From NCBI GenBank assembly GCA_910577835.1, contig CAJTOU010000001.1:108328-172327 (forward strand): a stretch of 64,000 nt of DNA. Direction: 5' to 3'. The stretch comes from an uncultured Lachnospiraceae bacterium. GTDB taxonomy: Bacteria; Bacillota_A; Clostridia; Lachnospirales; Lachnospiraceae. The notes under the pieces are model-generated. The model worked only from the letters and a program-made list of their open reading frames with translations. It was not told the DNA's origin and did no database searches. How positions within the stretch are numbered: position 1 is the first letter of the stretch; each line of letters begins with the position of its first letter. A program made the position numbers and the translations under genes. This document shows positions 35,444-44,844 of the stretch, piece by piece.

Positions 35444-36079
35444 CTATAATACAGTTTTGAGTTCATGAATCAGTTTCATAATTCTCTCATTTTCCATTTT
35501 CATACTGACCTGATTTACTACCATTCTTGCAGACAGCGGACAGATTTCTTCAAGAACCTCAAGACCATTTTCTCTTAAAGTACTTCCCGTTTCCACAATA
35601 TCTACAATCACCTCAGACAGCCCCACAATCGGAGCAAGCTCTACGGAACCATTTAATTTAATAATTTCCACTGTCTGATGCTTCTTATTATAAAAATAAT
35701 CCTTGGCAATATTCGGATATTTGCTGGCGACACGTATCATTTCATGATGCTGCAAAAGCTCTTCTGCTGACTTTGGACCACAGACACACATACGGCATTT
35801 TCCCATATTCAAATCCACAGCCTCTAAAAGCTTGCGCCCCTCCTCTAAAATGGTATCTTTTCCGACAACACCGATATCTGCCGCACCATATTCTACATAA
35901 GTAGGCACATCTCCTGCCTTTGCAAGAAAAAATTTCAATTTATGTTCTTCATTTACAAAAATAAGCTTTCTTGTACTTTTATCCTTCATTTCCTCACAGC
36001 TAATGCCTATTTTTTCAAACAGCTCCATTGTATTTCTTGCAAGCCGTCCCTTGGCAAGCGCTAATGTCAAATATCTCAT
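35444..36079 (-). CDS. hisG: ATP phosphoribosyltransferase catalytic subunit, short form
   Basis: 211 residues from the ATG at 36079, whose A is the last base of the hisZ stop (TGATG); the alternative ATG two codons upstream is too close to the GGAGAG site. MRYLTLALAKGRL, GAADIGVVGKDTI and DIVETGSTLRENGL are HisG motifs. The short form lacks the C-terminal regulatory domain and needs HisZ. It condenses ATP and PRPP, the first step of histidine synthesis. Confidence 0.96.
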   Translation of the reverse strand: MRYLTLALAKGRLARNTMELFEKIGISCEEMKDKSTRKLIFVNEEHKLKFFLAKAGDVPTYVEYGAADIGVVGKDTILEEGRKLLEAVDLNMGKCRMCVCGPKSAEELLQHHEMIRVASKYPNIAKDYFYNKKHQTVEIIKLNGSVELAPIVGLSEVIVDIVETGSTLRENGLEVLEEICPLSARMVVNQVSMKMENERIMKLIHELKTVL

Positions 36080-37320
36080 CACCATATCTCTCCTTGTGAA
36101 ATTTCCTGCTGAATTTTTTCAATCCCTGAATTTTCTTCTGAAAAATAATACATTCTTGTGAAATCACCATTTTTTACATATTCTCTGTATTCCTCCAGTG
36201 AAAAGTCTGTATTTCTCCGCGCCAGTGTTACCGGTGTTCCCTCCTTCCGAAACTTTGATGCCATATAAATCGCATCCTTTTGAACATTATTTTCATACAA
36301 AAGAAAGACTGAACCGCTGTCCGCCGGAATTTCTATTTTCTGTCCAGACATTGCCATTAACATTCTGTCCAAATCAATTCCAAATCCAATAGATGGAATA
36401 TCCTTTCCAAACTGCCTTACAAGATTGTCATAGCGTCCTCCGGTAAGAATGGCGTCTCCCACGCCATAGGTATATCCCGCAAAGATAATGCCTGTATAAT
36501 AATTTCTTTTGGCAATTGTTGATAAATCAAAGGAAACATATTTATCATAACCATAATAAGATAAAAGTGTATACACTTTTTCCAGCCTTGAAAGCGCACG
36601 GTCTATTTTTTTATTGGAAATAAGCGTTTTCGCCTGAGAAATGATTTCTCCGGAGCCGATAAATTCCGGAAGCCTCAAAAAAACTTCTTTCAGACTTTTG
36701 TTTACAGCAAGATTTGATAAGTATTCTTCCATGCCGAAAAAGTTTTTATTTTCCACCAGTTCACGAATTTCCTCTTTATCCTCTTCTGAAATACCCGCTT
36801 CGTCTAAAAGTCCCTCAAAGAACAAAGCATGTCCCACTTCAATCTGAAATTCTGTCAGTCCACATTCAAGAAGTGCCTCAATTGTGACAGCAAGCACCTC
36901 GCAGTCTGAATCCGCAGTATTTTCTCCCAAAAGCTCTGCGCCTGTCTGAGTCCGCTCCTTCAGTTTTCCTTGATGTTCTGCATTGTTGATAAATGTCTGC
37001 CCTGAATAACACAGACGAATGGGCATATCCTCTTCCATAAAATACTTGGAGACACATCTGGCAATAGGAGGCGTCATATCAGGTCTTAAAACCAATGTAT
37101 TTCCTTCTCTGTCAAAAAATTTATACATCTGGTTTGAGGCAACGGTACCCTTCTCCTTGCTGAAAATATCAAAAAACTCAAAACTCGGCGTCTGAATATC
37201 ACGATAGCCGTATTTTTTCAAAACGCTGTGTATTTTCTCCTGAAGATATAATTTGCGCTCACACTCTCTGTTATAGATATCCCTCACTCCTTCCGGAGTA
37301 TGGAGTAAAATTTTTTTCAT
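36079..37320 (-). CDS. hisZ: ATP phosphoribosyltransferase regulatory subunit HisZ
   Basis: 413 residues from MKKILLHTPEGVRDI at 37320. A longer open frame continues upstream, but it crosses the promoter. It has the class II aminoacyl-tRNA synthetase fold of HisRS: RPDMTPPIARC, NAEHQGKLKERTQTGAELLG and TGGRYDNLVRQFG. It lacks the HisRS C-terminal anticodon domain architecture. HisZ binds histidine and activates HisG. Confidence 0.93.
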   Translation of the reverse strand: MKKILLHTPEGVRDIYNRECERKLYLQEKIHSVLKKYGYRDIQTPSFEFFDIFSKEKGTVASNQMYKFFDREGNTLVLRPDMTPPIARCVSKYFMEEDMPIRLCYSGQTFINNAEHQGKLKERTQTGAELLGENTADSDCEVLAVTIEALLECGLTEFQIEVGHALFFEGLLDEAGISEEDKEEIRELVENKNFFGMEEYLSNLAVNKSLKEVFLRLPEFIGSGEIISQAKTLISNKKIDRALSRLEKVYTLLSYYGYDKYVSFDLSTIAKRNYYTGIIFAGYTYGVGDAILTGGRYDNLVRQFGKDIPSIGFGIDLDRMLMAMSGQKIEIPADSGSVFLLYENNVQKDAIYMASKFRKEGTPVTLARRNTDFSLEEYREYVKNGDFTRMYYFSEENSGIEKIQQEISQGEIW

Positions 37321-37414
37321 ACGTTTTGTTCCTTTCTGATTTAATATTTTATCATAGTAAATTGATAACACAATAAATAAGTAACGTATTACCATAACAA
37401 TGTAACACTCTGAT

Positions 37415-37443
37415 AATATACTATTATGATATTGTATTGTCAA
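37415..37443 (-). promoter_or_regulatory. Promoter of hisZGD
   Basis: On the reverse strand TTGACA (37438-37443) and TATATT (37415-37420) are 17 bp apart, immediately after the recU stop codon. The 5' leader is about 90 nt, too short for a T-box. Dyads such as TTATCA..TGATAA in it may be operator sites. Confidence 0.7.
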
Positions 37444-37445
37444 GC

Positions 37446-38003
37446 TTATTTTAACAATTTTGTTTTTTCCTGCTCTCTGTATTCTAAATCGCGGTTCAGC
37501 ATTTCCAGAAAATGCATTGGCACTCCCTGATAGCTGCGGATTCTGTAACTTCTGTCTATCTCTTCTATTCGAAAGCTCTTCCGGTTTCCACATTCGCTTC
37601 GGTCATAAAATTTTTTTATATCTCTGTAAGGCAGGTAATATGCTTCATCAAGATGCGTATAATACAAAAGAATAAAAGAAATTCCTTCCTGCTTTTCAAA
37701 TTTCTCCATAAACTCTACCTGATGCGTATGAATATTCTGCATGGAAAAAGTGGAGCTGGTACATTCCTTTGCATCAAAACATACAGGAATCCCCTGCACC
37801 ACCCCTATGTAATCTACGGTACTCTTTTTGTCAAAATAGGCGAGCGTAATTTGTCTTGTTTCATGATTAATATTAATCGGTTTAATCGGAGTCGGTATTT
37901 TCTGAATCAGAGCGATTCCGCTTTCCTCATATTTATCAATTGTAAAATTAATAATATCCTCCAGAGAAGAACCCCTTAACCCTCTTGAATTCCATGTTGC
38001 CAT
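37446..38003 (-). CDS. recU: Holliday junction resolvase RecU
   Basis: 185 residues from MATWNSRGLRG at 38003, with GGAGG 6 bases upstream; an earlier in-frame start is less likely. The metal-binding nuclease core shows STVDYIGV and FDAKECTSS. RecU cuts Holliday junctions in Firmicutes, replacing RuvC. The first 28 bases overlap the end of the pseudouridine synthase gene. The usual partner, a class A PBP (ponA) next to recU, is absent here. Confidence 0.93.
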   Translation of the reverse strand: MATWNSRGLRGSSLEDIINFTIDKYEESGIALIQKIPTPIKPININHETRQITLAYFDKKSTVDYIGVVQGIPVCFDAKECTSSTFSMQNIHTHQVEFMEKFEKQEGISFILLYYTHLDEAYYLPYRDIKKFYDRSECGNRKSFRIEEIDRSYRIRSYQGVPMHFLEMLNRDLEYREQEKTKLLK

Positions 38004-39022
38004 AACAGCCCTCCACATATTTCCTCATAAATTTTTGGCGGTTCTGCCACAAAGGTTTTGCCACAAAGATATGAAAGCTCTGCTTCTGAATTCTGTGTCT
38101 GCGGGACAGAAAGCTGCCATGAATGGAGAAGCTGGCTTTTTACTCCATATTTCATACGGTATTGTTCATTTAGAGAAAATTCCCCATATTTTACATCTCC
38201 AATTACCGGATGTCCGACAGAAGCCAGATGTGCCCGAATCTGATGTGCTTTTCCTGTTATCAGCTTTACCTTAAGCACAGTGCATGCCTTCAAAACAGCC
38301 AGCGGTTCATAACTTGTTTCGATATAATCATAATCATTTTGCTGCTCCTGACAAACAGATACTTTATTGGTATAAGGATTCTTTTTTAGAAATCCCGAAA
38401 TATCCGCTTTTTTTTCCAGTTTTCCAGATACTATGCATAAATAATATTTATCAAAGGTACGTTTTTGAAAGCCCAGAGTCAGCGCTCTTGTTCCTTTTAA
38501 AGATACGCCTACTGTAATCAGTCCCGTAGTATTTCTGTCCAGACGATTGCAGACAGAAGGCTTAAAGGTATGAAGCTCCTGTACAGATATTTTTCCAGAA
38601 GACAGCAGATAGGAAAGAGCATATTCATTTAAGGAAACATCTATTTTTTTTGCCTTCTGTGACAACATTCCCACAGGCTTGTTTAAAAACAGCACGTTTT
38701 CGTCTTCATAAATAATATCTCCGTCCTTGGGAAAGAAGGCTGCATCCGGAAGGAATGGCATATTTATTTGTTCAGCAGACGACACATTCAAGCTCTGCCC
38801 TTCACTACAGAATTTCTCAAATGTGTCGTCACTGAAGAATATTTTTATTTCATCTCCCAAATTCAATTTTTCCGAGCCATCGGCTTTTTTTCCATTCAGC
38901 GTAATATTTTTCTTTCGCAGCATTTTGTAAATAAACCCCGAATTTGCTTTATCCAGATATTTTAGAAGAAATTTATCAAGCCGCCGGCCTGTCTGATTTT
39001 TTTGTATGATTAATGACCTCAT
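37976..39022 (-). CDS. RluA-family pseudouridine synthase
   Basis: 348 residues. N-terminal S4 RNA-binding domain (RRLDKFLLKYLDKANSGFIYKML), then the catalytic module with NRLDRNTTGLITVG carrying the essential Asp, and KAHQIRAHLASVGHPVIGD. It isomerises uridine in ribosomal RNA; site unknown (RluC/RluD type). It overlaps recU by 28 bp. AAAGAGGT precedes the ATG. Confidence 0.93.
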   Translation of the reverse strand: MRSLIIQKNQTGRRLDKFLLKYLDKANSGFIYKMLRKKNITLNGKKADGSEKLNLGDEIKIFFSDDTFEKFCSEGQSLNVSSAEQINMPFLPDAAFFPKDGDIIYEDENVLFLNKPVGMLSQKAKKIDVSLNEYALSYLLSSGKISVQELHTFKPSVCNRLDRNTTGLITVGVSLKGTRALTLGFQKRTFDKYYLCIVSGKLEKKADISGFLKKNPYTNKVSVCQEQQNDYDYIETSYEPLAVLKACTVLKVKLITGKAHQIRAHLASVGHPVIGDVKYGEFSLNEQYRMKYGVKSQLLHSWQLSVPQTQNSEAELSYLCGKTFVAEPPKIYEEICGGLLWQHGIQEG

Positions 39023-39082
39023 AATTACCTCTTTTGCTTTTTTCTTATTTTAACATTCTTTTGAAAGAGGTTCAAGGAAATT

Positions 39083-39976
39083 TTATTTTACATAAACCAG
39101 AAAATCCCTTGATATAACATCCGGCGTTACAGAAGTGCGGACAAAAAATGCATAGGAATAGGACATATCCCTTAACTCTTCCCTGTTTTCCACTGTTTTC
39201 AACTCATCATCATAAATCAGTATAGGAATATCTTCTGATATGGCATCTATATCTGGCAAAAGAGCAACAAGCTCTGCCTGAACCAGCATATATTGAGAAT
39301 CCTCAAACTCGCTTGCAATCTGTGGCACATACTCTGCCGCTTTATAAAAATCATACCAGTTGATTCTTGAAATTATCGCCTCATAAGAAATATTTTGTGC
39401 GGTTTCAGTCTCTTCTTGCAATGTATCATTTTCATTTCTGCTGCTATTGGTTGTATTGCTGTCTTCCATGTCAATGATGACTTTATTCTGAGAAATACTG
39501 ACTGTAATATCTGTAAAACTTTCCATATCGGTAAGCATGATTCTTCCATTTAATACAGTATTATCCTTTGGCAGCAGCCGGATTTCCATGGATTGAATAA
39601 CAAGCTCTTCAGAAACGCCCTTCTCGCCAAAAAAAGCTGTAATCAAATCCAGTACAGAATTAATTGTATTTCCTTTACTGTCCATCTGAATCGTATAACT
39701 TTTTTTTGAATCATTTAAAGTGTCTTCTTTTTCCGTGTTTTCCTTATGCTCACTTATTGCGGTTCCCTCAATACCCTCATGACTCCTGTCGACGGTTATA
39801 TTTCTAAGGACAGATACTGCTGCACCCAGCACTAAAAGTGTAATGCAGGCAGCCACAGGAATTACTCTCTTCCAACTGCTGAAATGTGATGTATGATATT
39901 CTTCAGCCGCTTCGTATAACAGGTCGTCATCAATCTGGTTTATCATGCGCAGCAGTTCTTCTTTGTTCATTTTCAT
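39083..39976 (-). CDS. Putative membrane-bound anti-sigma factor
   Basis: 297 residues. Cytosolic N-terminus MKMNKEELLRMINQIDDDLLYEA, one membrane segment (about 38-58, VIPVAACITLLVLGAAVSVL), then an extracellular acidic, Asn/Thr-rich region and a C-terminal globular part. The layout and the ECF-like sigma gene 66 bp upstream in one operon point to an anti-sigma factor. No zinc-finger motif is present. The external signal is unknown. Confidence 0.75.
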   Translation of the reverse strand: MKMNKEELLRMINQIDDDLLYEAAEEYHTSHFSSWKRVIPVAACITLLVLGAAVSVLRNITVDRSHEGIEGTAISEHKENTEKEDTLNDSKKSYTIQMDSKGNTINSVLDLITAFFGEKGVSEELVIQSMEIRLLPKDNTVLNGRIMLTDMESFTDITVSISQNKVIIDMEDSNTTNSSRNENDTLQEETETAQNISYEAIISRINWYDFYKAAEYVPQIASEFEDSQYMLVQAELVALLPDIDAISEDIPILIYDDELKTVENREELRDMSYSYAFFVRTSVTPDVISRDFLVYVK

Positions 39977-40041
39977 GATAATCCTCCTATTCAGCCTGCT
40001 CTTTTATTGAACAAACATACAGTATACCTGTGTTACATGAC

Positions 40042-40599
40042 TTATATCTCATATCCTTCCTCCTCCAATGCCGCCTTTAACCGTTTGCGTGTTCGAAAGA
40101 GTATGGATTCAACCTTCGACTTGCTCAGACTGTACCGTTTACAGATTTCCTTTATGGAATCATGATACCAGTATCTGCGGATAAAAATCATGCGGTTTTC
40201 CTGTTTTTGTGAACGAAGAAATCGATTGATAAAATCAGAAAGGTCTGTATCACTGTATCTGATTTCAGAAGATGCAAAATCTGTGACACAATCCTCCAGT
40301 TCAGACAGTGACAGCAGTACTTCAGGATTTCTCTTATGTGCGGATAAATATTCATATTTCTTCAATGCAAGATTTCGTGCAATTTTGCTGAGATATGCAG
40401 ATAAAACATCGGGGCGTGACGGAGGAATACTGTTCCATGCGCCAAGATATGTGTCATTCACACATTCATCCACATCAGAAGAATCTTTTAAAATATTTTT
40501 TATTACATAAGTACAAAGCCTGCCATATTTCAATTCTGTTTCTTTGATTGCTCTTTCTGAGCGTTCAAAATACAATTTTATGATATCTTCATCCTTCAT
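40042..40599 (-). CDS. ECF-like sigma-70 family RNA polymerase sigma factor
   Basis: 185 residues from the ATG at 40599, with GGAGAAAG upstream; 26 codons of open frame above it are discarded. Region 2: ILKDSSDVDECVNDTYLGAWNSIPP, with AYLSKIARNLALKKYEY. Region 4: SIKEICKRYSLSKSKVESILFRTRKRLK. This sub-family is common in Lachnospiraceae and pairs with the membrane protein encoded next. Target genes unknown. Confidence 0.9.
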   Translation of the reverse strand: MKDEDIIKLYFERSERAIKETELKYGRLCTYVIKNILKDSSDVDECVNDTYLGAWNSIPPSRPDVLSAYLSKIARNLALKKYEYLSAHKRNPEVLLSLSELEDCVTDFASSEIRYSDTDLSDFINRFLRSQKQENRMIFIRRYWYHDSIKEICKRYSLSKSKVESILFRTRKRLKAALEEEGYEI

Positions 40600-40726
40600 G
40601 GTCTTTCTCCATTCGTATAAATGCAACCATTGATTGCTTAATAAAACTGGTGGAAATAACCGTTTATGGCTCTTCACCTTATAAGTACGGTTTTTTCCAC
40701 AGTGCTTGCAAAAAATAAAAAGATTT

Positions 40727-41371
40727 TTAAATTGTGTAAATCAAAATTGTTTCTTTTATACGTTTGCTTCTGATTTTTGCCTGCTGCCCAATCTTATCAT
40801 TATTTCTGTTATCGTTATTTTCATTATCATTGTACCGATTTTTTCCGTCCCGTTTTCCTTTTATCTGTTGCATTCCTTTTTTCATCTGTTCAAAATCTGT
40901 ATACATTTTCACAGAAGAATATGGACAATCTTTCAGAATTTTTTTTATGTAGCTTTCAACAGCCTGCGCATCTACTTTTTTACTGTTGGAATACATCAGA
41001 ACATGCTCTTCCATTATTACGATAGTACCCGCAATCAAAGCCTTTTCCTCCGAGGCCAGAAGAATATCATATAAAATCTGATTATCTTTGTTTTTCTCTG
41101 CCAAAGAGGAAAGCTCATTCATCTGTTCTTCGGGAAGTGAATGACAGCCTGCGATTACAAGAAAGCTGACAAACACCTTGGCAGCAGGAAGCACCGACAG
41201 CGCAGCCATCACAGTAAAAATAGATTTGTTGGTATGATAAATAAAAACTCCTGTGGCATATATGGCAGCCACTATCAAAAAGCTTATAATAGTGGCTGTC
41301 AGCGTTATTTTTTTCTTCTTATCAAAGTATCCAAAGGACCCTTTTTCCGGTAATTTCATAAATTGCCTCAT
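40727..41371 (-). CDS. Uncharacterised membrane protein
   Basis: 214 residues, not recognised. Two membrane segments lie at about 20-45 and 50-75 (TATIISFLIVAAIYATGVFI and VMAALSVLPAAKVFVSFLVI). The rest is soluble, with LASEEKALIAGTIVIMEEHVLMYS, and the tail is Asn/Lys-rich (NDNENNDNRNND). It overlaps the SDR gene's stop by 4 bp and is co-directional, so it belongs to the YgiQ-SDR operon. Confidence 0.75.
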   Translation of the reverse strand: MRQFMKLPEKGSFGYFDKKKKITLTATIISFLIVAAIYATGVFIYHTNKSIFTVMAALSVLPAAKVFVSFLVIAGCHSLPEEQMNELSSLAEKNKDNQILYDILLASEEKALIAGTIVIMEEHVLMYSNSKKVDAQAVESYIKKILKDCPYSSVKMYTDFEQMKKGMQQIKGKRDGKNRYNDNENNDNRNNDKIGQQAKIRSKRIKETILIYTI

Positions 41372-42138
41372 TTCAAAAGACGGAAAATAAACTTCCGTGG
41401 AATTATTTTTGTAATAATATGAAGTCCCTTCATTGGAATACTGTATATAGAAACCTCTTTTTTCATAATTGAATCATAAATCGCCTTTTTTACCACAGGC
41501 TTTGGTTCTACCATAAATAAATCCTTGTAAGAGCCCGCATGAATTCCACCCTTATTCTCTGCTGTTCCAAAGAAATTTGTATTGGCAGGTCCCGGACAGA
41601 CAGCCAACGCATAAATTTTTCTTGAATTTAACTCACAGTTCAGCGCTCTGGTAAATGACATTACATATGCCTTAGTCGCAGCATAAACCGCAAAGCTTGG
41701 CTGAGGCATAAAAGCAGCTACGGAGGCAAAATTAATAATCCGGCTGTTCGGGCACATATATGGAAGTGCGATACGGCACATATAAGTTAATGCTCTGCAA
41801 TTTAAGTCTATCATATCTGTCAGCATTTGCACATGCTGGTCCTCCACATGTCCGGTAACACCGAATCCGGCGGAATTAACCAGAATTTTTATTATCGGCT
41901 TTTCTTCTTTTATAAAGCCTGCTATTTTTTTCAGCGAATACATTTTTGTTAAATCATAGGGAATTAGCCTTGTTCTGTGAGAAATTTTATTGGAAAGGTC
42001 GATTAGTTTGCTGGCATCCCTTCCGACTATCCAAAATTCATCTATATTTTTAAACTGCTGGTCCGCCAGCTCTGTAAATATTTTTCCAAAGCCGGAGGTT
42101 GCTCCTGTGATAATTGCAATTCTTTTTCTTGCTGCCAT
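41368..42138 (-). CDS. Short-chain dehydrogenase/reductase
   Basis: 256 residues. Cofactor motif TGATSGFG at 10-17, VNSAGFGV and the active-site Tyr/Lys in YAATKAYV. A Rossmann-fold NAD(P)-dependent oxidoreductase of unknown substrate, in the DltE/YqjQ-like branch. The C-terminal end (MKGLHIITKIIPRKFIFRLL) is hydrophobic and basic and may touch the membrane. GGAGG precedes the ATG. Confidence 0.92.
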   Translation of the reverse strand: MAARKRIAIITGATSGFGKIFTELADQQFKNIDEFWIVGRDASKLIDLSNKISHRTRLIPYDLTKMYSLKKIAGFIKEEKPIIKILVNSAGFGVTGHVEDQHVQMLTDMIDLNCRALTYMCRIALPYMCPNSRIINFASVAAFMPQPSFAVYAATKAYVMSFTRALNCELNSRKIYALAVCPGPANTNFFGTAENKGGIHAGSYKDLFMVEPKPVVKKAIYDSIMKKEVSIYSIPMKGLHIITKIIPRKFIFRLLK

Positions 42139-42149
42139 ACTGTTTCCTC

Positions 42150-44108
42150 CTATTTCTTTTTATGAATATTTCGAATTGTCTTTTTTTTGCCTATATTACT
42201 TTTGTCCATATTTTTCTTAGCTGTATTCCTTGCAGTTCTGCCTCTGTTTGAAAAGCCACTGCCTGCACTGACTGTATTTTTCTTTGGTCTTATCAGACAT
42301 TTTTCTTTGTCAAAGCCAATTAAATCTGTTCTTCCTGCAAGATGAAGCGCCTCATATACAAGGTCATAATTTTTTGGATTTCTATACTGAATCAGCGCGC
42401 GCTGCATTGCCTTTTCATGAGGATTAACTGGTACATAAACCTTTTCCATGGTACGCGGGTCATAGCCGGTATAATACATGCAGGTGGATATTGTTGACGG
42501 TGTCGGGTAAAAATCCTGTACCTGTTCCGGCATATACCCCAAATCTCTTAAATATTCTGCAAGCGCTATGGCCGCTTTCAAATCGGAACCCGGATGAGAA
42601 GACATGAGATATGGCACTACAAACTGCTTTAATCCAAAATCTTCGTTTAATTTCTTAAATTTCTTTAAAAATCGCTCATATACCATATGGCATGGCTTTC
42701 CCATATTGGACAGTACGTTGTCAAAAATATGCTCCGGTGCCACCTTCAACTGTCCGCTGACATGGTATTTTACCATCTCTTTAAAAAAGGTGTCGTTTTT
42801 ATCATACACCAGATAATCAAATCGGATACCGGAGCGGATAAACACTTTTTTTATTCCTGGCAGCTCCCGAAGCTTTCTTAAAAGATTCAAATAATCTGTA
42901 TGGTCTACAACAAGATTCTGACACGGTTTCGGAAACAGACACTGCCGGTTCTGACATACACCGTGAGTAAGCTGCTTCTGACATGACGGCTGTCTGAAAT
43001 TTGCCGTTGGTCCACCAACATCGTGAATATAACCCTTAAAATCCGGCTGATAAGTCATAAGCTTTGCTTCTTCTACAATAGATTCATGACTTCTTGTCTG
43101 AATAATTCTTCCCTGATGAAAGGTCAATGCGCAGAAGCTGCAGCCTCCAAAACAGCCACGATTGCTTATCAGAGAAAATTTTACCTCTGAAATGGCCGGA
43201 ACCCCTCCAAGAGCCTCATATGAGGGGTGATAATTTCTCATATATGGAAGAGAATATACTCTGTCCATCTCCGACTGAGAAAGAGGAGCCTGCGGAATAT
43301 TCTGAACCACATAAATACCGTTTGGATATTCTTCTATCAGAGGCTTTGCAGAAAAATGGTCCGTATTTACATACTGTTTATAAAAACTTTGTGCAAAAGC
43401 CTTTTTATCCGCTTTTATTTCCTCATAGGAAGGCAGTCTGATAAAATCATAGACAGAAGAGATATCTTTTGTCCGGTAAACGCTTCCATCAATAAACGTA
43501 ATATCCTTAATATCAATTCCGCTGTTCAGTGCATCGGCAACTTCGACAATAGAGCGTTCTCCCATGCCGTACAAAAGAAGGTCTGCGCCGGAATCCAGCA
43601 GAATAGAACGCTTTACCTTATTTGACCAGTAATCATAATGCGCAAGTCTTCGAAGGCTTGCTTCAATTCCGCCTATAATAACAGGAGTTTTCTTATAGGT
43701 ACGGCGAATCAAATTACAATATACCACAGTGGCATAATCCGGTCGTTTTCCTGCAGCTCCGCCCGGTGTAAAGGCGTCCATGTTTCGGGGTTTTTTTGAT
43801 ACAGAATAATGATTTACCATAGAATCCATATTTCCGCCCATAACCAGAAATCCAAGTCTTGGCTCCCCAAGTATCGAAATGCTGTCAGGCTCTTTCCAGT
43901 CCGGCTGCGAGATAATGCCCACCGTATATCCGTTTGCCTCCAATACACGGCTGATTATGGCATGTCCAAAAGAAGGATGGTCCACATAGGCATCTCCTAT
44001 CACATAGACAAAGTCAAGCTGTTCAATTCCCTGCTCCTTCATCTCCTGTCTGGATATTGGTAAAAATCCCCTGCTTATAATTCCCTTGTGCATAGTTCCC
44101 TTGTGCAT
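42150..44108 (-). CDS. ygiQ: YgiQ-family radical SAM protein
   Basis: 652 residues. The N-terminal domain (FVYVIGDAYVDHPSFGHAII) and the radical SAM cluster CFGGCSFC (Cys319, Cys323, Cys326) define YgiQ; the C-terminal tail is Lys-rich. Biochemical role unknown. Starts MHKGTMHKGI because a 15-bp unit is duplicated at the start codon; GGAGG lies 4 bases before the first ATG, and the second ATG is also usable. Its first 34 bases overlap the end of the pseudouridine synthase gene. Confidence 0.94.
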   Translation of the reverse strand: MHKGTMHKGIISRGFLPISRQEMKEQGIEQLDFVYVIGDAYVDHPSFGHAIISRVLEANGYTVGIISQPDWKEPDSISILGEPRLGFLVMGGNMDSMVNHYSVSKKPRNMDAFTPGGAAGKRPDYATVVYCNLIRRTYKKTPVIIGGIEASLRRLAHYDYWSNKVKRSILLDSGADLLLYGMGERSIVEVADALNSGIDIKDITFIDGSVYRTKDISSVYDFIRLPSYEEIKADKKAFAQSFYKQYVNTDHFSAKPLIEEYPNGIYVVQNIPQAPLSQSEMDRVYSLPYMRNYHPSYEALGGVPAISEVKFSLISNRGCFGGCSFCALTFHQGRIIQTRSHESIVEEAKLMTYQPDFKGYIHDVGGPTANFRQPSCQKQLTHGVCQNRQCLFPKPCQNLVVDHTDYLNLLRKLRELPGIKKVFIRSGIRFDYLVYDKNDTFFKEMVKYHVSGQLKVAPEHIFDNVLSNMGKPCHMVYERFLKKFKKLNEDFGLKQFVVPYLMSSHPGSDLKAAIALAEYLRDLGYMPEQVQDFYPTPSTISTCMYYTGYDPRTMEKVYVPVNPHEKAMQRALIQYRNPKNYDLVYEALHLAGRTDLIGFDKEKCLIRPKKNTVSAGSGFSNRGRTARNTAKKNMDKSNIGKKKTIRNIHKKK

Positions 44109-44842
44109 AGTTCCTCCATATCTGTATCCTTTATATATTCTTCCAATAATTTCAGTTCTTTTTCATTTAATCTGCGATATTCTCCATATTTTAAATTTTC
44201 ATCCAGCTTTAAAGGACCAAATTCCATTCGTTTTAAAAAAACAACTTTTCGTTCAACTGCCAGAAACATTCGTTTTACCTGATGAAAACGGCCCTCCTGT
44301 ATCGTAAGAACCACTCTTTTACAGTCAGGAGCATCTAAAATTTCAAGCTTTGCAGGCGCAGTAATGACATTTTTCTCAATTGAAACTCCTTCCCTGAGCT
44401 TTTGACACATCTCCTGTGTCAGCGAAGCATTCAGCTCCACATAATACTTCTTGTCCACATGTTTTTTCGGGGAAAGCAGGCGGTGTGCCAGCTCCCCGTT
44501 ATTTGTAATCAGCAGCAGACCCACGGTATCTCTGTCAAGACGCCCTACTGGAAAAAGGTCTTTTCTTACACTTGAAATCAAATTTAATACTGTCGGCTCT
44601 TTTAAATCAGAGACAGCCGTAATTATGCCTGCCGGCTTATTTAACATATAATATTCATATTCTATATATAAAACAGGTGTGTTATCAAACAATACCTGGT
44701 CATTTTCTGTATTAATTTTTATGGAAGAATCCCTTACCACTTTGTTATTTACCTGTATTCTTCCGGCTTTTATGATTTTTTTTACTTCTGTTCGCGTACC
44801 CACAGACATATCTGCAAGAAATTTATCCAGTCTGATATTCAT
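44075..44842 (-). CDS. RsuA/RluB-family pseudouridine synthase
   Basis: 255 residues. S4 domain MNIRLDKFLADMSVGTRTEV, catalytic GRLDRDTVGLLLITNNGELAHRLL and RFHQVKRMF. It modifies a uridine in 16S or 23S rRNA. Its last residues, EELCTRELCTREL, contain a five-residue repeat from the 15-bp duplication shared with the YgiQ start. It follows the alarmone synthetase by 2 bp. Confidence 0.93.
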   Translation of the reverse strand: MNIRLDKFLADMSVGTRTEVKKIIKAGRIQVNNKVVRDSSIKINTENDQVLFDNTPVLYIEYEYYMLNKPAGIITAVSDLKEPTVLNLISSVRKDLFPVGRLDRDTVGLLLITNNGELAHRLLSPKKHVDKKYYVELNASLTQEMCQKLREGVSIEKNVITAPAKLEILDAPDCKRVVLTIQEGRFHQVKRMFLAVERKVVFLKRMEFGPLKLDENLKYGEYRRLNEKELKLLEEYIKDTDMEELCTRELCTREL

Positions 44843-44844
44843 AA

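Noticed and set aside
37321..37437. T-box leader for hisZGD
   Set aside because: The leader is about 90 nt and lacks a specifier hairpin and T-box sequence.
36079..37593. Longer hisZ start at 37593
   Set aside because: The extra 91 codons cross the recU end and the TTGACA promoter and match nothing; MKKILLHTPEG at 37320 is the family start.
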